A DNA stretch of 32,596 nt from an uncultured Bacteroidales bacterium (GCA_900554715.1 USIN01000002.1:1-32596), one strand, 5' to 3'. Counted from the stretch's first letter, positions 9,904-18,478 are shown. Notes: generated by a model not told the origin, from the letters alone. Numbers and translations are program-made.

Positions 9904-9935
9904 TTTGCACAATTGAAAAACGCGCCTTAACTTTG
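9904..9935 (+). promoter_or_regulatory. Consensus promoter of tRNA-Asp
   Basis: TTTG (9904-9907), 20 bp and TAACTTTG (9928-9935) form an exact match to the Bacteroidota promoter, placing the start near 9942 and a precursor leader of about 60 nt before the mature tRNA. Confidence 0.8.
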
Positions 9936-10003
9936 CACTCGCAAAAGCAACGATGCTAATGCCTCTCCACCGAAAAGGTTTAGAGAAACCAACAACAACA
10001 AAC

Positions 10004-10077
10004 GGTGCGGTAGTTCAGCTGGTTAGAATACTAGCCTGTCACGCTAGGGGTCGCGGGTTCGAGTCCCGTCCGCACCG
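10004..10077 (+). tRNA. tRNA-Asp (anticodon GTC)
   Basis: The 74-nt cloverleaf has acceptor stem GGTGCGG/CCGCACC, a D arm with AGCTGGTTAGA, anticodon stem CTAGC/GCTAG enclosing loop CTGTCAC (anticodon GTC at 10038-10040), T arm GCGGG-TTCGAGT-CCCGT and discriminator G at 10077. The CCA end is not encoded (CAA follows) and must be added after transcription. It stands alone between its own promoter and terminator. Confidence 0.98.
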
Positions 10078-10092
10078 CAAGAGGAGAGAGGA

Positions 10093-10139
10093 GAATGAGA
10101 AATTGATAATCTTCGGATTTCATTTCTCATTCTTTTTTT
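10093..10139 (+). terminator. Intrinsic terminator after tRNA-Asp
   Basis: Arms GAATGAGAAAT (10093-10103) and ATTTCTCATTC (10122-10132) pair perfectly; inside, AATC-TTCG-GATT adds a second short stem capped by a UUCG tetraloop. A run of T residues follows to 10139. Confidence 0.82.
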
Positions 10140-10430
10140 ATATCCTGTTCCACAATCATGCTAAGAACTTCAGTCCTTGAGGAACAATGTGTTGGATGCT
10201 ACAGCTGAAGCCGTAGCGCCATATCGCCCGGCATGAGCACGCAGCCCGCGCCAGTTTTTAAAAATCTTTTTGTTCGTCTGTTCCTTATGCCCTTATGTTC
10301 TTCCCGTGGCACATGACATTGGTCATTTTGGCGCAGAAAAAATATGCTATTTAGCATTTTTTTGCTGTTTAGTAGACCTTTTTACCAACAAACTGTCTTT
10401 ATTGGCAATTTTAGACAAGGTTATTTTTGC
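10140..10430. other. Intergenic region between tRNA-Asp and the efflux operon
   Basis: I see no credible gene here. About 10160-10255 is more GC-rich than its flanks and folds locally (GCTAC...GTAGC at about 10198-10217). Nearer the operon are two inverted repeats, ATGAC-ATTG-GTCAT (10313-10326) and ATGCTA-TT-TAGCAT (10344-10357), the latter between an A-run and a T-run so that it could be a terminator or an operator. Confidence 0.5.
10344..10357. repeat. Perfect inverted repeat upstream of the efflux operon
   Basis: ATGCTA, two bases, TAGCAT, flanked by A6 (10337-10342) and a T-run (to 10363). It lies about 75 bp upstream of the operon's -7 box. It may be a short bidirectional terminator or a regulator site; the sequence alone does not decide. 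Confidence 0.5.
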
Positions 10431-10438
10431 TAACTTTG
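10431..10438 (+). promoter_or_regulatory. Candidate -7 box of the RND efflux operon
   Basis: TAACTTTG matches TAnnTTTG exactly. The start would be near 10445 with a leader of about 50 nt to the adaptor gene. The -33 position shows no TTTG (TTGG at 10402-10405 is too far), which would suit a promoter that needs an activator or is weak. Confidence 0.5.
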
Positions 10439-10493
10439 CAGCGCTTAACTACATATGACAATAATACAATAACAAACAAACATAACAAAGTAG

Positions 10494-11654
10494 ATGATTA
10501 TGAAACTCAAAGCGCTTAAAATCACAGCTCTGTCGTTTCTCGCAGTCGCTTCGGCCGTTCTGACCTCCTGCGGCGAAAAACAGCAGGCAGTCCAAGCAGG
10601 GGCTCCCGAGATTGCAGTCGTAACCGTCAATCCGACGCGAAGCGAGCTCAACAGCACATACCCCGCCACAATCAAGGGTAAGACCGACATCGCCATCCGT
10701 CCGCAGGTGACAGGCTTCATCACGAAGGTACACGTCGACGAAGGTCAGGCCGTCAAAAAAGGCCAGGTGCTCTTCACGCTCGACCAGGTACAGTTCCAGG
10801 CCGCCGTCGACCAGGCCGAGGCCGCAGTAGCCGCAGCCAAGACAGCAGTCGCCACCGCTCAGCTCACCGAGCAGAACAAGCGCATGCTCCTCGACAAAAA
10901 CATCATCAGCGAATATGAGTGGCAGATGGCCGCCAACTCTCTGTCGCAGGCCAAGGCCCAGCTCGCCCAGTCTCAGGCCGCTCTGACCAACGCGCGCAAG
11001 AACCTCGCCTACACCGTCGTCACATCACCCAGCGACGGCGTTGTCGGCACGATACCCAACCGCGAAGGCTCGCTCGCATCGCCCTCATCGGCTCAGCCTC
11101 TGACGACAGTCAGCGACAACTCGCAGGTCTACGCCTACTTCTCGCTCACCGAGAAAGACATCCTCGACATCACCCGGGGAGGCAAAGCCTCGCTGGCCTC
11201 TGAGATCGACAAGATGCCCGAGGTATCGCTCATCCTCGCCAACGGCGAAGTCTATCCCCTCAAGGGCAAGGTAGCCACCGTCTCGGGCGTCATCGACGGC
11301 TCGACAGGCGCCGCCAGCGTCCGTGCGCTCTTCGACAATCCCGACAAGATGCTGCGCAGCGGCAATACCGGCACAATCAGCATCCCGCAGAATAACGAAG
11401 AAGCCCTCGTGATTCCGCAGAAAGCCACTTTTGAAATCCAGGACCTCAAATATGTCTACACCGTCAATGACTCTAACATCACCAAGACGACTCCCATCAA
11501 GATTCTGCCCAACAACGACGGCAAGAACTATGTCGTCAGCGAAGGCCTCAAGGCCGGCGACCGTGTCGTCATCGAAGGTGTCGGCACAGTTGTCCGCGAC
11601 GGCATGACCATCACCCCCAAGGAACAGGCGGCCACCGCTCCCGTGGCCCAGTAA
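10494..11654 (+). CDS. RND efflux periplasmic adaptor (membrane-fusion) lipoprotein, MexA/AcrA family
   Basis: This protein bridges the inner-membrane pump and the outer-membrane channel of a tripartite exporter. The product is 386 aa with a lipoprotein signal and lipobox LTSC. The order is typical: half lipoyl domain (IRPQVTGFITKVHVDEGQAV, then KKGQVLFTLD), an Ala/Gln-rich alpha-hairpin (about 95-165), the second lipoyl half (VTSPSDGVVGTIPNREGSL), a beta-barrel domain and the membrane-proximal domain (VVIEGVGTVVRDGMTI). ATG codons at 10494 and 10500 are both possible starts; the second gives MKLKALKITAL. It is the first gene of a plus-strand operon; the pump follows after 56 bp. Confidence 0.94.
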   Translation: MIMKLKALKITALSFLAVASAVLTSCGEKQQAVQAGAPEIAVVTVNPTRSELNSTYPATIKGKTDIAIRPQVTGFITKVHVDEGQAVKKGQVLFTLDQVQFQAAVDQAEAAVAAAKTAVATAQLTEQNKRMLLDKNIISEYEWQMAANSLSQAKAQLAQSQAALTNARKNLAYTVVTSPSDGVVGTIPNREGSLASPSSAQPLTTVSDNSQVYAYFSLTEKDILDITRGGKASLASEIDKMPEVSLILANGEVYPLKGKVATVSGVIDGSTGAASVRALFDNPDKMLRSGNTGTISIPQNNEEALVIPQKATFEIQDLKYVYTVNDSNITKTTPIKILPNNDGKNYVVSEGLKAGDRVVIEGVGTVVRDGMTITPKEQAATAPVAQ

Positions 11655-11710
11655 GCCGCACGGCACCGCCCCTATAATATTTCAATCAACTTCCAACTAT
11701 TTGAAGAGAA

Positions 11711-14700
11711 ATGAAATTAGACACGTTTATTAACCGCCCGGTGCTATCGACGGTTATATCGATTTTCATCGTGCTGTTGGGTCTCATCGGCCTGACGGCT
11801 CTTCCGATTACGCAATATCCCGATCTCGCGCCGCCAACAATCTCGGTGTCGACGACCTACAACGGCGCTAACGCCCAGGCCGTGCTCAACTCGGTGATCG
11901 CCCCTCTCGAGGAGTCGATCAACGGCGCCCAGGGCATGACATACATGGAGTCGACCGCAACGAACACCGGCTCGGCCACCATCAACGTTTACTTCGAACA
12001 GGGCTTTGACCCCGACATGGCCGCCGTCGACGTCCAGAACCGTGTGTCGGCCGCAGCAAACCTTCTGCCGTCAGAGGTCAATCAGGTAGGTATCCAGACG
12101 CGCAAGCGCCAGACCTCGATGCTCGTGGGCGTCGCCCTGGTCGACACGGCAAACATGTATACACCCGAGTTTCTCGACAACTACATGAAAATCAACGTCA
12201 TCCCCGAACTGCAGCGTGTTCAGGGCGTGGGTGACGTGATGGCCTTCGGCGCCGACTACTCGATGCGCATTTGGCTCAAGCCCGACGTCATGGCCCAGTA
12301 TCATCTGATGCCGACCGACATCTCGGCCGCACTTGCCGAACAGAACGCCGAAGCCGCCCCGGGTGCTTTCGGCGAGCAGGGCGACCAGTCGTTCCAGTAT
12401 ATCATGCGTTACCGCGGCCGTCTGACGACCCCCGAACAGTTCGGCGACATCGTCGTGCGCACAGGCCAGAACGGCGAGGTGCTTTATCTCAAGGACGTGG
12501 CCGACATCGAACTCGGCCGTGTGACCTACGGTTTCTCGAACAAACTCAACGGCGACGCCTCGTCGATGGCGATGGTGTTCCAGTCGCCGGGCTCTAACGC
12601 AACAGCCGTCATCGAGAGCTGTCTGACGCTTGTCGACAAACTGCGTCCCGACCTGCCCCAGGGCCTCGAGTTCGTCATACCGCTCAACAACAACGACTTC
12701 CTTTATGCGTCGATTGAAAACGTAATCCACACTCTCATCGAGGCGTTCATCCTCGTGTTCTTCGTGGTCTATGTCTTCCTTCAGGACTTCCGGTCGACGC
12801 TCATCCCGGCCATCGCGATTCCCGTGGCCCTCATCGGCACATTCTTCGTGCTCAACGTCATCGGCTTCTCGCTCAACCTCATCACCCTGTCGGCCCTCGT
12901 GCTCGCCATCGCGATTGTGGTCGACGACGCCATCGTCGTTGTCGAAGCTGTCCACGCCAAGCTCGACGCCGGCTACAAGTCGGCGCGGCGCGCTTCAATC
13001 GACGCCATGAACGAAATCGCCGGCGCCCTCATCTCGATCACCCTCGTCATGATGCTCGTGTTCATTCCCGTGTCATTCATGCCCGGCACATCAGGTAAAT
13101 TCTATCAGCAGTTCGGCATCACGATGGCCGTGGCGATCGCCTTCTCGGCCGTCAACGCGCTGACGCTGTCGCCGGCTCTCTGCGCCCTCTTCCTCAAACC
13201 CCACCCCGACTCGACTCTCAAGGAGCGCATGGGCGAGGCTTATAAGGCTACGGGCGAGGCCCTCAAGGCCCAGTATGGCCGTCGTCTCAAGCTCGACCTG
13301 CCGCCCGTCGTGACTCTCGTCGGCCTCGTCGCCACAATCACCTTCATGGTGCTCGGCTGGTATAGCTTCAGCAACGTCGCACTGAGCTGCTTCGCTTGGG
13401 CTGTCGCCATAGTCACGGTGCTCGGCCTGTTCAGCAAGCGCTTCCACAAAGCCTTCGAGAAGGGCTTCAGCACACTGCTCGCCAAATATAAGAATGCCGC
13501 AAGCTTCTTCGCCGCCCACAAGATCACATCGTTCTCGATCGTCGTGGCCTCGATTGCCATTCTCGTCTTCCTCATGAAGATAACCCCGACCGCCCTCGTC
13601 CCCAACGAGGACACCGGTATGATTTTCGCCATGGTCGACATGCCCGCCGGCACCTCGCAGGAACGCACCGGCAAGCTCCTCGACCAGGTCGACTCGCTCA
13701 TCGCCACCGTTCCCGGCGTCAAATACAGCCAGATGATCAACGGCTACAGCTTCATCGCCGGCCAGGGTCCGACATACGGCGCCTTCCTCATCAAGCTCAA
13801 AGACTGGGAGGAACGTGACAAGTCGCAAAGCTCAGACGCCATCATCCAGCAGCTCTACGGTCTGACAGGCCGCTATGTCAAAGACGGCCGCGTCATGATC
13901 TTCGCGCCGCCTATGATTACGGGCTACTCGGCCACCAACGGTTTCGAGATGAAGATGCAGGACCGCACCGGCGGCGACATCAACAAATTCTTCTCTGTCG
14001 TTCAGGGCTTCCTCGCCCAGCTCAACGCACGTCCCGAGATACAGATGGCCTACACCACGTTCAACCCGACGTTCCCGCAGTATATGATTGACATCGACGC
14101 CGCCAAGGCCAAACAGGCAGGCATCAGCCCGACGGCGCTGCTGAGCACACTCCAGGGCTACTACGGCGGCATGTATGTGTCGAACTTCAACCGCTTCGGC
14201 AAGATATATCGCGTCATGATGCAGGCATCGCCCAAGGCACGTGTCAACCTCGAGACCCTCAACAGCATCAAGGTGCGCAACGGCTCTGAGATGGCTCCCA
14301 TCTCGAACTTCGTCAAGCTCACCCGCGTCTACGGTCCTGACCTTATGAACCGCTTCAACATGTTCACCTCGATTTCGGTAACGGGCCAGCCCGCACCGGG
14401 ATACTCGTCGGGCGAAGCCATCGCCGCCATCGAGGAAGTGGCCGCACAGGCGCTTCCGCAGGGCTACGGCTATGAATATGCCGGCATGACGCGTGAAGAG
14501 GCCGGCTCGGGCGGCAATACGACTGCCATCATCTTCGGTCTGTGTCTGCTCTTCGTCTACCTGCTTCTGTCGGCCCAGTACGAGAGCTACCTGCTGCCGT
14601 TCGCCGTCATCCTGTCGGTGCCCTTCGGTCTGGCCGGCGCATTTATCTTCGCCAAGATATTCGACATCTCGAACAACATCTACCTTCAGATCGCGCTCAT

Positions 14701-15082
14701 CATGCTCATCGGTCTTCTGGCCAAGAACGCCATCCTTATCGTCGAGTTTGCCCTCGACCGCCGCAAGACCGGCATGAGTGTCTTCAACGCCGCCATCGCC
14801 GGCGCCGCAGCCCGTCTGCGTCCTATTCTCATGACTTCGCTGGCAATGGTCATCGGTCTTCTGCCTATGATGTTCGCCAACGGCGTAGGCGCCAACGGCA
14901 ACCGCGCTCTGGGCTCGGGTTCTGTCGGCGGCATGCTCATCGGCATGATTCTCCAGATCTTCATCGTGCCCGCTCTGTTTGTCGTCTTCCAGCTCATTCA
15001 GGAGAAATTCAAACCCATCGAATGGAAAGACGAAGAAGTCGGCGGCAATATCGAGAACGAAATCGAGCAGTATACCAAATAA
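11711..15082 (+). CDS. RND (AcrB/HAE1-type) multidrug efflux pump, inner-membrane subunit
   Basis: This proton-driven trimeric pump exports drugs, bile salts or other amphiphiles from the periplasm through the adaptor and channel encoded beside it. The product is 1123 aa, longer than the usual ~1040-1050. The N-terminus (FINRPVLSTVISIFIVLLGL) is classic. The TM4 aspartates are at 405 and 406 (IVVDDAIVVVE) and the TM10 lysine at 1005 (LLAKNAILIVEFA); in AcrB the equivalents are D407, D408 and K940, so roughly 67 extra residues lie between. They appear to be at about 525-590, where two added hydrophobic stretches (PVVTLVGLVATITFMVLGW and CFAWAVAIVTVLGLF) sit before the expected TM7 (SFSIVVASIAILVFLM). 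The downstream outer-membrane gene follows after 13 bp. Confidence 0.96.
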   Translation: MKLDTFINRPVLSTVISIFIVLLGLIGLTALPITQYPDLAPPTISVSTTYNGANAQAVLNSVIAPLEESINGAQGMTYMESTATNTGSATINVYFEQGFDPDMAAVDVQNRVSAAANLLPSEVNQVGIQTRKRQTSMLVGVALVDTANMYTPEFLDNYMKINVIPELQRVQGVGDVMAFGADYSMRIWLKPDVMAQYHLMPTDISAALAEQNAEAAPGAFGEQGDQSFQYIMRYRGRLTTPEQFGDIVVRTGQNGEVLYLKDVADIELGRVTYGFSNKLNGDASSMAMVFQSPGSNATAVIESCLTLVDKLRPDLPQGLEFVIPLNNNDFLYASIENVIHTLIEAFILVFFVVYVFLQDFRSTLIPAIAIPVALIGTFFVLNVIGFSLNLITLSALVLAIAIVVDDAIVVVEAVHAKLDAGYKSARRASIDAMNEIAGALISITLVMMLVFIPVSFMPGTSGKFYQQFGITMAVAIAFSAVNALTLSPALCALFLKPHPDSTLKERMGEAYKATGEALKAQYGRRLKLDLPPVVTLVGLVATITFMVLGWYSFSNVALSCFAWAVAIVTVLGLFSKRFHKAFEKGFSTLLAKYKNAASFFAAHKITSFSIVVASIAILVFLMKITPTALVPNEDTGMIFAMVDMPAGTSQERTGKLLDQVDSLIATVPGVKYSQMINGYSFIAGQGPTYGAFLIKLKDWEERDKSQSSDAIIQQLYGLTGRYVKDGRVMIFAPPMITGYSATNGFEMKMQDRTGGDINKFFSVVQGFLAQLNARPEIQMAYTTFNPTFPQYMIDIDAAKAKQAGISPTALLSTLQGYYGGMYVSNFNRFGKIYRVMMQASPKARVNLETLNSIKVRNGSEMAPISNFVKLTRVYGPDLMNRFNMFTSISVTGQPAPGYSSGEAIAAIEEVAAQALPQGYGYEYAGMTREEAGSGGNTTAIIFGLCLLFVYLLLSAQYESYLLPFAVILSVPFGLAGAFIFAKIFDISNNIYLQIALIMLIGLLAKNAILIVEFALDRRKTGMSVFNAAIAGAAARLRPILMTSLAMVIGLLPMMFANGVGANGNRALGSGSVGGMLIGMILQIFIVPALFVVFQLIQEKFKPIEWKDEEVGGNIENEIEQYTK

Positions 15083-15095
15083 TCACTACAAGATA

Positions 15096-16475
15096 ATGAA
15101 AATCAACAGCATAATCCGTGTTGCAGCAGTCGTGGCCGTCACTCTCGGCCTCGGCAGCTGTAACATCTACAAAAAATATCAGACACCCGAGTCGACAGCT
15201 CTGACCAAGGCCTACAAAGAGGCCCGTCAGGCCCCCGTCGACAGTGCGGCCTTCGGCAACCTGCTGTGGGAGGATGTCTTCACCGACCCGATGCTCGCCG
15301 ACCTTATCAACCGTGCCCTGGTCAACAACAAAGACCTGCGCAACGCCAAACTCAACGTCGACATCGCCCACGCCCAGCTCAAGGGCGCGCGTCTGAGCTA
15401 TCTGCCCTCGATAGCCCTCGGCCCCAACGGCGCCGGCGCGTCATACGCCGGCAGCAAGCTGTCGTGGACCTATCAGCTGCCCGCACAGGCAAGCTGGGAG
15501 ATCGACATCTTCGGCAAGATACTCAACAGCAAGCGCGGCGCCCAGGCACAGCTCTACCAGAGCGAGGCATACGCCCAGGCCGTGCGCTCGCAGATTATCG
15601 CCGGCGTAGCCAACACCTATTACGCCATAGCCTCGGTCAACAGCCGCCTGGCTATCTCGCGCTCGACCGCCGAAAGCTGGCATGAGAGCGTCGAGGTAAT
15701 GAAAAACCTCAAACTCAGCGGCCGCGTCACCGAAGCCGCCGTCGTGCAGTCGACAGCCAACTACTACAGCATCCTGGCGTCGATAACCGACCTTGAGACG
15801 ACACTCGATCAGCTCAACAACACGATGTCACTGCTCCTCAACGAGATGCCTCAGAACTGGAATATCACCTCAGACCTCAGCTTCAAGGCTCCCGAGATTG
15901 TCAGAACCGGTGTGCCGATGGCCGAGCTGGCCGCACGTCCCGACGTGGCCGCCGCCGAGCAGAGCCTCGCCGTGGCCTATTATGCCACCAACTCTGCCCG
16001 CGCGGCCTTCTACCCCGGCCTGACAATCATGGCCAACGGCGGTTTCACCAATCTCTTAGGCTCGTTTATCAAGAATCCCGGCGACTGGTTCTATCAGCTC
16101 GCAGGGTCGCTGACGATGCCCCTCTTTGCCCGCGGTCAGAACATCGCACGCCTCGAGGCAACCAAAGCACAGCAGAAGCAGGCCATGAACAACTTCGAGT
16201 ATGCCCTGCTCAACGCAGCCGCCGAGGTCAGCGACGCCCTGACAGTATACGAAAACAGCGCCCGCAAGGAACAGCTTCTTGTCGAACAGGTCGCCAACCT
16301 CGAGAAGTCGGTCGAATATACCCAGGACCTGCTGAAGTATTCGACAGGCACCTACCTCGAAGTGCTCACCGCCCAGCAGAGCCTGCTCTCGGCCCAGATG
16401 AACTATATCGCCTCGCGTCTGGCACAGGCTCAGGCCTTCATCAATCTCTATCAGTCGCTCGGCGGCGGACGATGA
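15096..16475 (+). CDS. Outer-membrane efflux channel lipoprotein (OprM/NodT, TolC-like family)
   Basis: This is the exit duct of the tripartite pump. The product is 459 aa from ATG 15096 (MKINSIIRVAAVV) with lipobox LGSC, then two outer-membrane-efflux repeats of long amphipathic helices (ANTYYAIASVNSRLAISRST in the first half; EVLTAQQSLLSAQMNYIASR in the second). LAARPDVAAAEQSLAVAYY is the conserved stretch that begins the second repeat in this family. The frame is open upstream to 14979, but that part overlaps the pump gene in another frame and has no signal peptide, so I reject it. It sits 13 bp after the pump and 36 bp before the acyltransferase. Confidence 0.95.
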   Translation: MKINSIIRVAAVVAVTLGLGSCNIYKKYQTPESTALTKAYKEARQAPVDSAAFGNLLWEDVFTDPMLADLINRALVNNKDLRNAKLNVDIAHAQLKGARLSYLPSIALGPNGAGASYAGSKLSWTYQLPAQASWEIDIFGKILNSKRGAQAQLYQSEAYAQAVRSQIIAGVANTYYAIASVNSRLAISRSTAESWHESVEVMKNLKLSGRVTEAAVVQSTANYYSILASITDLETTLDQLNNTMSLLLNEMPQNWNITSDLSFKAPEIVRTGVPMAELAARPDVAAAEQSLAVAYYATNSARAAFYPGLTIMANGGFTNLLGSFIKNPGDWFYQLAGSLTMPLFARGQNIARLEATKAQQKQAMNNFEYALLNAAAEVSDALTVYENSARKEQLLVEQVANLEKSVEYTQDLLKYSTGTYLEVLTAQQSLLSAQMNYIASRLAQAQAFINLYQSLGGGR

Positions 16476-16511
16476 AATCCTTAATCTAACCATATAAAAC
16501 AATTATCATTT

Positions 16512-17300
16512 ATGATCAGTAAATTAGCACACGTCGACCCGAGCGCCAAACTCGGCGACAACGTCACCGTCCACGCCTTCGCCTATATCGACGCCAACGT
16601 CGAGATCGGCGACAACTGCGAGATCATGCCCTATGCGAGCATCATCAGAGGCACGCGCATGGGCCGCGGCAACAAAGTCTACCAGGGTGCCATCATCGGC
16701 GCCGACCCCCAGGACTTCAGATGGAAAGGCGAGGAGACCTACTGCTATATCGGCGACGACAACGTCATCCGCGAGCACGTCATCATCAACCGCGGCATCA
16801 CCTCTGAGGGCGGCACACGCGTCGGCGACGGATGTTTCATCATGGCCGAAAGCCATATCGGCCACGACTCACACATCGTGGGCAAATGTGTCCTCGGCAA
16901 CGGCGTCACCATCGCCGGCGACGCTGTCATCGACGAAGGCACGATACTGTCGTCGAACGCCATCGTCCACGAGAAATGCCGTATCGGCAAATTCGTCCTC
17001 GTCAAAGGCGGCTGCCGCATCGGCTCGAACGTGCCCCCGTATATCATCGTCGCCCACAATCCAGCGACCTACTACGGTGTCAACGCCATTGTCATGCGCA
17101 AGCACGGCGGGTTCACCGAGACCGAAATCGACGACATCGCCAAGGCCTACCGCCACATCTACCAGTGCAGCACCTCGGTGTTCAACGCCCTCAAACGCAT
17201 CGAGGCCGACATCGAGCCGTCACGAGTGCGCGAAGAGATTCTCGGCTTTATCAGAGACAACAATCTAAAGATTGTGGCCGACCGTTTCCTCGACGCCTGA
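16512..17300 (+). CDS. lpxA: LpxA-family acyl-ACP--UDP-N-acetylglucosamine O-acyltransferase
   Basis: LpxA adds a 3-hydroxyacyl chain from acyl carrier protein to UDP-GlcNAc, the first step of lipid A synthesis. The 262-aa product has a left-handed beta-helix of hexapeptide repeats (about 1-190) and a helical C-terminus. Landmarks are GADPQDFRWKGEE, IGDDNVIREHVIINRG, and SHIGHDSHIVG with the histidine that is the catalytic base in E. coli LpxA (His125), then NVPPYIIVAHNPATYYGVN. The E. coli-like GGMTAVHQF stretch is replaced by SSNAIVHEKCRIGK, so it is a divergent member and could be a paralogue of the main lpxA, which in Bacteroidales usually lies beside lpxC-fabZ. Here it closes the efflux operon, 36 bp after the channel gene and before a strong hairpin. 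Confidence 0.82.
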   Translation: MISKLAHVDPSAKLGDNVTVHAFAYIDANVEIGDNCEIMPYASIIRGTRMGRGNKVYQGAIIGADPQDFRWKGEETYCYIGDDNVIREHVIINRGITSEGGTRVGDGCFIMAESHIGHDSHIVGKCVLGNGVTIAGDAVIDEGTILSSNAIVHEKCRIGKFVLVKGGCRIGSNVPPYIIVAHNPATYYGVNAIVMRKHGGFTETEIDDIAKAYRHIYQCSTSVFNALKRIEADIEPSRVREEILGFIRDNNLKIVADRFLDA

Positions 17301-17335
17301 CAAGACAGAAATAATACTTTTAGCTCTTCGATACC

Positions 17336-17376
17336 GAGAGCCGTTCCGACACCGGGACGGCTCTCGCTGTTGTTAA
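17336..17376 (+). terminator. Hairpin terminator at the end of the efflux-lpxA operon
   Basis: Arms GAGAGCCGTTCC (17336-17347) and GGGACGGCTCTC (17354-17365) form a 12-bp stem with one G-T pair and a 6-nt loop. The 3' tail (GCTGTTGTTAATT) is only moderately T-rich. Confidence 0.65.
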
Positions 17377-17408
17377 TTATGCTTAACACCGCTGCGGCCG
17401 GCGCGACT

Positions 17409-17429
17409 CGTTTGTTATTTATACAAACG
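17409..17429. repeat. 7-bp perfect palindrome upstream of the DUF3943 gene
   Basis: CGTTTGT, seven bases, ACAAACG. It ends 38 bp before the chosen ATG at 17468. Candidate operator; no -7 box is recognisable near it. Confidence 0.4.
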
Positions 17430-17467
17430 TGAATATTGCTTCAACTATTTATTATCCTCTCTCCGTT

Positions 17468-18346
17468 ATGCTACCGCAGATTATAAAGACCACACTTCTG
17501 GCCCTGTTAGCTCTCACAGCGACGGGACATTGTGTCGCGAGTCGGCCGGATGCCATAGCGGGCACCGACACGACAGAGTACAACGGCCTGATTACCATCG
17601 ACGCCAAAGCCCTGCGTGAAAGCCTACCCGACTCCATCGGCCCGACGGTCGCTCCGACCGCCCGACCGGCACGTATATCGCTCTATGCCCTGCCCTACTC
17701 GCTGACGACAAACCAGCCCGACTGGAGACGGCTGTGGATCAACACGGCCATCTTCGCCGGCGCGTTCAGCGGCACTCTCGCCGTGCTCGAGTGTCTTCCC
17801 GAGGGCGCGACCAACTGGAACCGCGCCGCGATACAGCAGACACCGCCGTTCAAACGCTGGTACCGCAACATCTTCGTCCGCAATCCCGAAATCGACGGCG
17901 ACAACGCCATCTTCAACTATGTCCTGCATCCCTACGCCGGCGCCGTCTATTTCATGTCGGCCCGCGGCGCGGGATTCAACTTCTGGCGCTCGCTGCTCTA
18001 CTCGGCCTGCATCTCGACCATAGGCTGGGAATTCGGCATCGAGGCTTTCATGGAACGGCCGTCATATCAGGACATCTTCATCACGCCTCTTGCCGGCGCC
18101 CTCGTCGGCGAGCTGTTCTACAAGCTCAAACGCAATATCGTCAGCCACGACTACCGCCTCGGCGGTTCGCGGGTGCTCGGCAATGTCGTCGCCTTTCTCA
18201 TCGACCCCGTCAACGAAATCGTGGGTCTCTTCGACGGCAACGAAGCGCGCCGGCTGCATCTCGGCACCAAGCCGCGCGTGACCTCGTCGCTGACACCGAC
18301 ATTCATAGGCGGCCGCCCGGGCTTCGCTTTCACCTGTAGGTTCTGA
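17468..18346 (+). CDS. DUF3943 domain-containing protein
   Basis: The product is 292 aa from ATG 17468, which gives a clean signal peptide (MLPQIIKTTLLALLALTATG). A GTG at 17429 would extend the frame by 13 residues but overlaps the palindrome described separately. The body has the features I know from DUF3943 proteins of Bacteroidota: FNYVLHPYAGAVYF, ARGAGFNFWRSLLYSACIST, WEFGIEAFMERPSYQDIFIT and PLAGALVGELFYKLKR, with several hydrophobic helices, and a C-terminus ending in Phe (FAFTCRF). Function is unknown; location is probably periplasmic or outer membrane. It lies between the efflux operon terminator and the GH31 promoter, so is likely transcribed alone. Confidence 0.82.
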   Translation: MLPQIIKTTLLALLALTATGHCVASRPDAIAGTDTTEYNGLITIDAKALRESLPDSIGPTVAPTARPARISLYALPYSLTTNQPDWRRLWINTAIFAGAFSGTLAVLECLPEGATNWNRAAIQQTPPFKRWYRNIFVRNPEIDGDNAIFNYVLHPYAGAVYFMSARGAGFNFWRSLLYSACISTIGWEFGIEAFMERPSYQDIFITPLAGALVGELFYKLKRNIVSHDYRLGGSRVLGNVVAFLIDPVNEIVGLFDGNEARRLHLGTKPRVTSSLTPTFIGGRPGFAFTCRF

Positions 18347-18478
18347 CAGCCGTCACGGCAATAGCGTCTACATTTTTCGTTCATGACCGCATACCGAGGC
18401 AACAGACAGTCAGACGGTTGTTTGGGTCTCGCCACTACTTTTCCACTACACGGCACAATGACGCCGCGTTCTCATCAT

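Noticed and set aside
10270..10458. 62-codon open frame upstream of the efflux operon
   Set aside because: It runs through the palindromes and the promoter box, its Cys-rich product has no family features, and no start context is evident.
12071..12955. A 294-codon minus-strand frame within the RND pump gene
   Set aside because: It is the acidic, His-rich antisense shadow of the pump's membrane segments, with no recognisable protein features.
14979..15095. N-terminal extension of the outer-membrane channel overlapping the pump gene
   Set aside because: The extension is the Ser-rich out-of-frame translation of the pump's end; the lipoprotein signal peptide starts at 15096.
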